NCBI GenBank assembly: GCA_035687255.1
Contig: DASRYI010000289.1
Location: forward strand, 1 to 26,024
Reading direction: 5' to 3'
DNA: 26,024 nt
DNA from: JAKEHA01 sp035687255
Lineage (GTDB): Bacteria; Krumholzibacteriota; Krumholzibacteriia; WVZY01; JAKEHA01
The notes under the pieces: generated by a model
What the model was told of the DNA's origin: nothing
The model's input: the letters and a program-made list of their open reading frames with translations, nothing else
Databases searched by the model: none
Shown: positions 20,977-26,024 of the stretch, piece by piece
How positions within the stretch are numbered: the stretch's first letter is position 1
Layout of the letters: each line of letters begins with the position of its first letter
Program-made: the position numbers and the translations under genes

Positions 20977-21933
20977 ATGTTCCGTGCAGTTTGTGGCGCA
21001 TTGCTGGCGCTGTTTCTGAGCTCTCAGGCCCAGGCGGGCCGGTTGTTTGTGGTCTCCAAAGGCCCCCGTGCCGTCGAGGCCTACGACCCGGATACGGGCA
21101 AATTGGAATTCAGCGTCAAGGGAGCCGGCGATCCGCACGAGGTCGTGGTCTCGAATGACGGCCGTTTCGCCTACGTCGGCGACGCCAAGGGCACGCAGAA
21201 TACGTTAACGGTGATCGACGTCGAGAAGCAGGCCATCGCCGAGCAGCTCAAGCTGCCCCCGTTCATCCAGCCGCACGGGCTGGTGCTGAACCACGACAAC
21301 ACCATGCTCTACGCCACGTGCGCCCCCAACCGCGCCGTCATCGAGGTTCAGCTCTCCCCGCTCAAGGTGACGCGCTCGTTCAAGTTCCTCGCCGACCAGG
21401 TGGAGAACCTCGCGCTCACACCCGACGAAAAGCTGATCTACGCCAGCAGTTCGTTCGACGGAAACCTGGCGGTCATTGATCTGGCCAAGGGAGAGTTGCA
21501 GCGCATGATCATCAGCGGGAACGGCCCCGAAGGTCTCGCGGTGTCTCCCGACGGAAAGGAACTGTGGGTGGCCAATCGCGTGTCGCAGACCATCGCGGTC
21601 ATCGACATTCCCACACACAAGCGCGTCGCCGAGATTCAGTGCGTGGGCAATCCCATGCACGTATACTTTCCGCCCGAGAGCAACGAGGTTGTCGTGACGT
21701 GCGCCGTGGCCGATCGCCTGGCGATCTTTGACCGCGCCAAACGCACCGAGATCACGCGCTTCGAAGTGGGCAACGTTCCCGTCGAATTGGCCTTCGGAGA
21801 GAAGGGCGGTCCCGTGTTCGTGACCAACTCCGAGGGAAGCGATGTCGCCGTGGTGGATCTGGCGGCCCGCAAAGTGCTGCGGCGCTTCCCGGTTGGCGCC
21901 GACCCCGAGGGCATCGCCTACTCCTCGCACTAG
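20977..21933 (+). CDS. Secreted YVTN-family beta-propeller protein
   Basis: 318 residues from ATG 20977, with GGAGG nine bases upstream. A signal peptide (residues 1-21, ending Ala-Gln-Ala) sends it to the periplasm or beyond. The rest is a seven-bladed propeller made of repeats of about 42 residues with the pattern P-x-x-L-x-x-S-x-D-x-x-x-L/A-Y-V-x-N...V-x-V-I-D: for example DPHEVVVSNDGRFAYVGD, GPEGLAVSPDGKELWVAN and VFVTNSEGSDVAVVD. Such proteins bind ligands, surface layers or redox cofactors; no catalytic motif or heme site is visible. It follows the barrel gene by 86 bases and is convergent with the GH113-like gene. Confidence 0.88.
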   Translation: MFRAVCGALLALFLSSQAQAGRLFVVSKGPRAVEAYDPDTGKLEFSVKGAGDPHEVVVSNDGRFAYVGDAKGTQNTLTVIDVEKQAIAEQLKLPPFIQPHGLVLNHDNTMLYATCAPNRAVIEVQLSPLKVTRSFKFLADQVENLALTPDEKLIYASSSFDGNLAVIDLAKGELQRMIISGNGPEGLAVSPDGKELWVANRVSQTIAVIDIPTHKRVAEIQCVGNPMHVYFPPESNEVVVTCAVADRLAIFDRAKRTEITRFEVGNVPVELAFGEKGGPVFVTNSEGSDVAVVDLAARKVLRRFPVGADPEGIAYSSH

Positions 21934-21934
21934 C

Positions 21935-21951
21935 GGCGCGCTCAGCGCGCC
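21935..21951. terminator. Hairpin between convergent genes, with a stop codon in its loop
   Basis: GGCGCGC-TCA-GCGCGCC has perfect 7-base arms. The three loop bases are the TGA stop of the minus-strand GH113-like gene, and the left arm begins two bases after the plus-strand propeller stop. There is no T tract on either side, so it may block transcription or decay in both directions rather than be a classical terminator. Confidence 0.5.
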
Positions 21952-23669
21952 ATGCCGCGCGAATACCAGGATGAGATCACCGCTTCGGCGGGGGTTCCGC
22001 TGAGAATGAACCCGTCGCGGTGGTCGCGTTCATCCATATCGCTGGGCCACTTCCAGCAGTACACACCCACCACGCACGGGCATCCGCGTACCGCCCGCAG
22101 GTACGCGTCGAAGCAGCGCGCCTGCGCCTCGCGTCCCGCTCCCGTCGCACCGGAGTCGTCGTGCGGCGAACGCCACGGGGCGGGCGTGCTCGGGAATCCG
22201 ACTTCTGTCACCAGCACCGGGCGATGGTAGCGGCGTGACACGGCGTCGATTCGTTTCATTATCGACATGGCCCCCGCACGCAACGCCGCGTCGTCGGCGT
22301 TCGGGTGGGTATCCAGCGGGTAATAGCAATTGATGCCGATGTAGTCGAACGCCTTCCAGAACGTGACGTGTTCGAACTCGCCACCCCAGTTGGCGGCATA
22401 GGTGAGACGTCCGCCGTACACGGTGCGCAGGCGTTGCGCGATGCCGATCCAGTCCGCCTCGTGCCCCACCGTCGCTTTCGCGAGTTCCACTCCCACACAC
22501 AGAAAGTCGATGTCTTCCATTTCCGCCAGCAGCGCGTAGTGACGAATCCATCGTTCGTAGCCGGCAAAAAAGCGTTTCCAGTCGGCGGCGGAATCGAACG
22601 AGATCTCCCCCGGCCAGCTGCGGCCCACCCACACGTGCGGCTTGAGCATGACGCTCATTCCCATCCGCTGTGCGGCCAGGGCGGCATGCACCACGCTCTC
22701 GTCGTTCTCGGCGCGCGCGCCGCTGGAAAACGGGAACGGCCCCGTGGATTGTGCCGTCGGCATGAATGTAAAGGGAGTGAGCGAGACCGCGTTGGCGCCG
22801 AGCGCGCGCAATTGCTGCAACGCGCTGTCCGACGCCGCCGAAATGTACCCGTCGCGGATGGCATACCCTTCGTGCGCGTGGCAGAAGCCGCGCAGGAACT
22901 CCGTCGGTTCCCTGCGCGGTGGCAACGGCCGGCGTTCGCGGGCCAGCTCCCGCACGTGGTCACTCCACGCGCGCGCAATTGCCTCGCGCCGCTCCCCGGC
23001 GGGCAACCCGCCCGAGAAGATGTGCATCACCTCGTCCACACCGCGCGATTCGCACAGGAACCTCACCAGCTCACCCGCCACCGCGCGGCGCACCAGCGGT
23101 GACTCGGCGCGGAACGACCGGTTGTTGATCCAGTGATCGAGATCACCGACATCGTCATAGCCCGAAAGGCGCGTGGCCCAGTAACGGCAATCGCGTCCGC
23201 GCCAGTGCGACACACACGCCACCGCCAGCCCCTCCTCCATGGCGTCGACGGGCGAGCGTCCCAGCACGCGCATGATCAGACACGCCGCCACTTCGCGCCC
23301 CAGTTCACCTTCGAAACCGGGTTCGGTGCTGCACACAACCAGATTCTGGGTGGGAAAAGAATGCGCGGGAAGCGTGTAGGAGGTGGCCATGCCCTTGGCC
23401 TCGAGCGTGGGATACACTTGGCAGCGCAGCGCCACGTCGGATGCATCGAGATGCAGCCACGTGTCGACGCGCGCCGCCGCATCCCGGGCTTCACGGGCAA
23501 GCTGCTGCATGCGTTGCGCGGGTACGTTGCCGCGAGCGACCATCTCGATGACCGCCGGATGCGCGTTCGCCGTCGCGGCGACGCTCAGCACCACCAGCAG
23601 GAGCGCGACAGCGCATGAGCCGGAGCGGCCCGGCCTACGGAGCAACGAATGCCTGAGGATCCGCATCAT
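21942..23669 (-). CDS. GH113-like glycoside hydrolase fused to a degenerate peptidase-MA-like domain
   Basis: 575 residues with a signal peptide (hydrophobic 19-34, cleavage near Ala-Asn-Ala-His). Residues about 40-245 resemble the peptidase-MA/gluzincin fold: MEEGLAVA (143-150) is where the third zinc ligand would be and GELVRFLCES follows. The HExxH position reads REVAA (125-129), so both zinc His are lost. Residues about 258-575 are a TIM barrel like GH113 beta-mannanases: GFCHAHEGYA, AVSLTPF, SVMLKPHVWV, CVGVELAK (acid/base Glu395), TYAANWGGE, YIGINCYYPL and VLVTEVGFPS (nucleophile Glu489). It would act on an exported polysaccharide; the substrate is not readable. The start ATG 23667-23669 overlaps the preceding gene by 35 bases and has no clear SD, so coupling is likely. 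Confidence 0.82.
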   Translation of the reverse strand: MMRILRHSLLRRPGRSGSCAVALLLVVLSVAATANAHPAVIEMVARGNVPAQRMQQLAREARDAAARVDTWLHLDASDVALRCQVYPTLEAKGMATSYTLPAHSFPTQNLVVCSTEPGFEGELGREVAACLIMRVLGRSPVDAMEEGLAVACVSHWRGRDCRYWATRLSGYDDVGDLDHWINNRSFRAESPLVRRAVAGELVRFLCESRGVDEVMHIFSGGLPAGERREAIARAWSDHVRELARERRPLPPRREPTEFLRGFCHAHEGYAIRDGYISAASDSALQQLRALGANAVSLTPFTFMPTAQSTGPFPFSSGARAENDESVVHAALAAQRMGMSVMLKPHVWVGRSWPGEISFDSAADWKRFFAGYERWIRHYALLAEMEDIDFLCVGVELAKATVGHEADWIGIAQRLRTVYGGRLTYAANWGGEFEHVTFWKAFDYIGINCYYPLDTHPNADDAALRAGAMSIMKRIDAVSRRYHRPVLVTEVGFPSTPAPWRSPHDDSGATGAGREAQARCFDAYLRAVRGCPCVVGVYCWKWPSDMDERDHRDGFILSGTPAEAVISSWYSRGMAR

Positions 23670-24384
23670 TCGACACGTGTACGCCGGTGACGTCGAATCG
23701 TCCCCGTCCGGTCGAAATCTTGATGGCGCCGAACGACGTCCAGTCGGTCCAGGGACGCGTGAACCCGGGCTCGGTGTCACTTGCCTTCTCGAAGTAGGAC
23801 CACTGCGATACCAGCCCGGTCTTGCGGTCGATCCACACCAGGTAGCGGTTGTCCGGTGTGTCGCCGACACCGGCAAATGTGAGCTGTACGGTGTCAGCGT
23901 CGCGGCCGTCTTCCGTCTTCTGCTCACCCATGTAGTGCAGCGTGACGCCGGTATCCTTCAGCTTGTACGGCATGAGCAGCCAGTACGAATCATTGATCCA
24001 GATCGACATGGCCTTTTTGAGCACTTCATCACGTTTGGCGTCGTCGGTCACTTCCCGGCCGTGGTTCCACACACGGCCCTTCCCGGTGTTGACGTTCATG
24101 ATCACCAGCAGCGAGTCAGCCTCGAGGCGATAGTCGCCGGTCCACTTGTCCCACACGTGGGTTCGCTTGAAGATCGTCCAGCCGATGGTACGCACGGCGT
24201 CCCACGCGGCGCGTCCGCCCATGGCCTGCATGGTGCGGTCGGCGAGCGCCATGGCCTTCGCATCCGAATGCGAGGCATCGAAGCCCATGGCCGGGGGGTT
24301 GTCCGCCGCCCGGGCGGTGCACGCCAGAGTGGCCACAAGCACCACCACTGACACCCCCGCTGTTGAACCCGAGGCGAATTTCAT
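23635..24384 (-). CDS. DUF6503-like secreted protein
   Basis: 249 residues from ATG 24382-24384, eight bases after AAAGGAG. A signal peptide spans about 1-27. The mature part carries the DUF6503-like pattern known from FCB bacteria: MGGRAAWDAVRTI, RTHVWDKWTGDYRLE, WINDSYWLLMPYKLKD, GVTLHYMGE, YLVWIDRKTGLV and PWTDWTSFG. This is an antiparallel beta protein, probably related to the LolA/LppX-like lipid-binding folds, but its ligand is unknown. The start overlaps the stop of the MBL gene (ATGA) and its own end overlaps the GH113-like gene by 35 bases, so the three are a tightly coupled unit. Confidence 0.82.
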   Translation of the reverse strand: MKFASGSTAGVSVVVLVATLACTARAADNPPAMGFDASHSDAKAMALADRTMQAMGGRAAWDAVRTIGWTIFKRTHVWDKWTGDYRLEADSLLVIMNVNTGKGRVWNHGREVTDDAKRDEVLKKAMSIWINDSYWLLMPYKLKDTGVTLHYMGEQKTEDGRDADTVQLTFAGVGDTPDNRYLVWIDRKTGLVSQWSYFEKASDTEPGFTRPWTDWTSFGAIKISTGRGRFDVTGVHVSNDADPQAFVAP

Positions 24385-25151
24385 TTCGAGGACTCCTTTC
24401 GCTCCACGCGGCCATCGGCCGCAATCTCGTAAATCTCCATGGGAGACAGCAGAGGAATGGCGTCTATCCACGACGCAATATCGTCGGCCACTTTCTGGCG
24501 CTCGTGCACGCGTACGTGCACCGCGAAAATCGTACGGGGGCGAAAACCGTTGGAAACCAGACGCCGTCCGTACGGGTAGGTAAGAAACCAGAACGGCAGA
24601 ACGCCGACATCGAGCGTGCGGTCCAGCACTCCCGCACTGCGCAGCGACTTCTCGTCGATGATACCGTCGCCCAGGTGAATCACCGTCCGCCCGTCCAGCG
24701 TGACCACCAGTCCCAGGTGTTGCACGTCGGCGTAGTGCACCTTGCCGTGGCTCAGGCCGAAGGCCTCGACGTGAATGCCTCCGATGTCACGCGCAGTCAT
24801 TACCCCCTCGTCGGCGGCGAGCGTATGCACGCGATGGGCAAACAACCCGTGGGTGGCTTCGATTACCTGGACCGTGGCCTGCGACGTCGATGCAAAGTGC
24901 GTGGCGGGGTTGGCGCGCAGATGACGGGCGACAGCGGCCGCATCGAAGTGATCGGCATGGACGTGCGTGGCGAGAATGAGGTCGATGTGGTTGAACGGGG
25001 CGCGGGCGTCGCGCAGCCGATCGAGAACCGGCCCGGAAGGAACGCCGAAGGGGACGGCATCTTCTCCGAAGAGCCCGTCGATGAGCACGGCCGACCCGCC
25101 GGACCGTACCAGGACACCCTCGCAGCCCACGTACGTCAGATTCAGCAGCAC
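24381..25151 (-). CDS. Metallo-beta-lactamase-fold hydrolase
   Basis: 256 residues. The metal motif HxHxDH is THVHADHFD with His63, His65, Asp67 and His68. A further metal Asp is likely in VIHLGDGIID (about 158-167), and the C-terminal FAVHVRVHE supplies a late His. The order and spacing are those of UlaG-like/MBL-fold hydrolases that cleave phosphodiesters, lactones or related bonds. There is no signal peptide, so it is cytoplasmic, unlike the two exported proteins encoded after it. The start is GTG 25149-25151 with GGGTGA before it. It heads the MBL-DUF6503-GH113 unit and is divergent from the ECF sigma gene across 191 bases. Confidence 0.85.
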   Translation of the reverse strand: MLLNLTYVGCEGVLVRSGGSAVLIDGLFGEDAVPFGVPSGPVLDRLRDARAPFNHIDLILATHVHADHFDAAAVARHLRANPATHFASTSQATVQVIEATHGLFAHRVHTLAADEGVMTARDIGGIHVEAFGLSHGKVHYADVQHLGLVVTLDGRTVIHLGDGIIDEKSLRSAGVLDRTLDVGVLPFWFLTYPYGRRLVSNGFRPRTIFAVHVRVHERQKVADDIASWIDAIPLLSPMEIYEIAADGRVERKESSK

Positions 25152-25302
25152 GTGCTCACCCGGTTACCGCGGGACGCCGGGGGGGCAATACAGCACATGG
25201 ATTTCACGTCGCGGCCTCACCCCGCTGGAATGACAGAATCCCCCATCCGCAGCACCCCACCCCGTTTTCATTTCGCCAGTTACCGCCATGGTAGCACAGA
25301 CA

Positions 25303-25329
25303 TGTAACTTTTCCGAGTTCCGCTGCGTC
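25303..25329 (+). promoter_or_regulatory. Candidate ECF-type promoter for the sigma gene
   Basis: TGTAAC (25303-25308), a 17-base spacer and CGTC (25326-25329) form the AAC...CGTC pattern of ECF-dependent promoters. The predicted start of transcription is at or just before the sigma ATG (25343). No SD precedes that ATG, which fits a leaderless message and autoregulation. Confidence 0.5.
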
Positions 25330-25342
25330 TCCTACATGCGTC

Positions 25343-25864
25343 ATGGGGAACGACTTCCGGGATCTGGCGCAGGAGTATGCGGGAAAGGTATTCACCTATG
25401 CGCGTTACGCGCTCCGGGACCACCAGGATGCGGAGGACGTGACCCAGGAGGTGCTGATCCGCCTGTGGAAAAACCACGATTCTATCGAGCCCTCGCGGCT
25501 CTCCGCCTGGGTGATGCGCGTCACCCGCAACCTGGTGATCGACTGTTCGCGCCGCCACCGGACCCGCGCCGCCGTCTTTGTGGATGGGCCGGCGGCAGAG
25601 ACATCGGCGGCCAGTGTGGCCGCGGCTCCCACTCCCGATGCGCACGCCGGACGGGCGGAGCTTCGCGAGGTCATCGAGCGTGCGATCGCGGAACTGGACG
25701 AGCCCCAGCGCAGCATCGTGGTGATGCGCGAAATCCAGGGGCTGGCCTACGAGGAAATTGCAGACGCGCTGAACATGCCGCTCGGCACCGTCAAGGTGTA
25801 CCTGCATCGCGCCCGCCGGCGCATGCGTGAGCGAGTACGCGCACAACTGGGGGAACATGTCTGA
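25343..25864 (+). CDS. ECF-family RNA polymerase sigma factor
   Basis: 173 residues with only the two domains of ECF sigmas. Region 2 (about 5-75) has YARYALRDHQDAEDVTQEV, the core-binding and -10 helix; the acidic DAEDVTQE is typical. A 25-residue Ala/Pro-rich linker follows. Region 4 (about 112-165) has AIAELDEPQRSIVVMREIQG and LAYEEIADALNMPLGTVK, a helix-turn-helix for the -35 element. It directs RNA polymerase to stress or envelope promoters. The end overlaps the start of a zinc-finger anti-sigma gene by eight bases, the classic sigma/anti-sigma pairing. The start ATG 25343 has no SD but sits just after an ECF-like promoter. Confidence 0.93.
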   Translation: MGNDFRDLAQEYAGKVFTYARYALRDHQDAEDVTQEVLIRLWKNHDSIEPSRLSAWVMRVTRNLVIDCSRRHRTRAAVFVDGPAAETSAASVAAAPTPDAHAGRAELREVIERAIAELDEPQRSIVVMREIQGLAYEEIADALNMPLGTVKVYLHRARRRMRERVRAQLGEHV

Positions 25865-26024
25865 GATGTACTGTGCAGAAGTCCGCGACCTGATCGACGG
25901 CTTTCTCGACGGCGAACTGGACGCAGAAACGCACGCGCGGGTGAAGGCGCACTGCGACCGCTGTGCCGCGTGCGCGCGCGACGTGGAGACCGCGCAGCGT
26001 ATTCACGTCGCGCTGCGGGCATTG
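25857..26024 (+). CDS. Zinc-finger anti-sigma factor, N-terminal part
   Basis: 56 codons are visible before the right edge. It starts at ATG 25857, overlapping the sigma stop by eight bases. The sequence MSEMYCAEVRDLIDGFLDGELD followed by AHCDRCAAC has the layout of a ZAS domain: an N-terminal Cys, the FLDGEL helix and H-x3-C-x2-C (His35 to Cys42 region). Such proteins bind and silence their cognate ECF sigma. Any transmembrane or periplasmic sensor part lies beyond the window. Confidence 0.88.
   Translation, partial: MSEMYCAEVRDLIDGFLDGELDAETHARVKAHCDRCAACARDVETAQRIHVALRAL

Noticed and set aside
23670..23927. Upstream extension of the GH113-like frame
   Set aside because: It lies wholly inside the DUF6503-like gene, is Arg/Ser/Pro-rich and would displace the signal peptide.
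1..26024. CRISPR arrays, tRNA/rRNA genes, insertion sequences, prophage or attachment sites
   Set aside because: No regularly spaced repeats, cloverleaf, transposase/integrase motifs or terminal inverted repeats were seen; the genes are ordinary chromosomal ones with uniform base use.

Overview
The window is about 26 kb of GC-rich, gene-dense bacterial chromosome. No gap exceeds 300 bases, and I see no tRNA, rRNA, CRISPR array, transposase or integrase. Outer-membrane beta-barrels, a lipoprotein and many signal peptides show a diderm cell. The DUF6588-, DUF5916- and DUF6503-like proteins are families I associate with the FCB group (Bacteroidota, Gemmatimonadota and related candidate phyla). 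The high GC, strong SD sequences and metabolic genes suggest a Gemmatimonadota/Eisenbacteria/Krumholzibacteriota-like lineage rather than a classical Bacteroidota. This placement is inference.

Layout from left to right. (1) 1-1832, minus: the start of a PepD-type dipeptidase, then a lipoprotein and a DUF6588-like beta-barrel in one unit closed by a hairpin. (2) 1931-5826, minus: 6-phosphofructokinase, preceded by a compact manganese unit mntR-mntH-usp whose first gene starts inside a DtxR-type palindrome and looks leaderless. (3) 5995-8307, plus: a large DUF5916 beta-barrel with a CBM9-like N-terminal domain. (4) 8416-12273, minus: RNB-family ribonuclease, HAD phosphatase, glucose-6-phosphate isomerase. 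(5) 12357-13805, minus: an aldehyde dehydrogenase placed just after a strong terminator. (6) 13874-19386, minus: sodA-phhB-thioesterase-MDR oxidoreductase-boxC-boxB, with a near-consensus sigma-70 promoter in front of sodA and a strong intrinsic terminator behind boxB. (7) 19535-19864, minus: an A-type Fe-S carrier with its own terminator. (8) 19949-21933, plus: an outer-membrane barrel and a YVTN beta-propeller. (9) 21942-25151, minus: an overlapping three-gene unit (MBL-fold hydrolase, DUF6503-like protein, GH113-like glycosidase fused to a degenerate peptidase-like domain). (10) 25343-26024, plus: an ECF sigma factor overlapping a zinc-finger anti-sigma gene cut by the window edge.

The most notable piece is the putative sodA-to-boxB transcription unit. 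It holds the oxygenase component (BoxB) and the ring-opening dihydrolase (BoxC) of the aerobic benzoyl-CoA epoxidation pathway, a 4HBT thioesterase, a pterin dehydratase and a Mn-type superoxide dismutase, but not the BoxA reductase, the BoxD-type dehydrogenase or the benzoate-CoA ligase. The adjoining aldehyde dehydrogenase could serve the next step, although its sequence looks like the ordinary ALDH class. Mn handling (mntR/mntH) and a Mn-type SOD in the same window fit a cell that manages oxidative stress with manganese.
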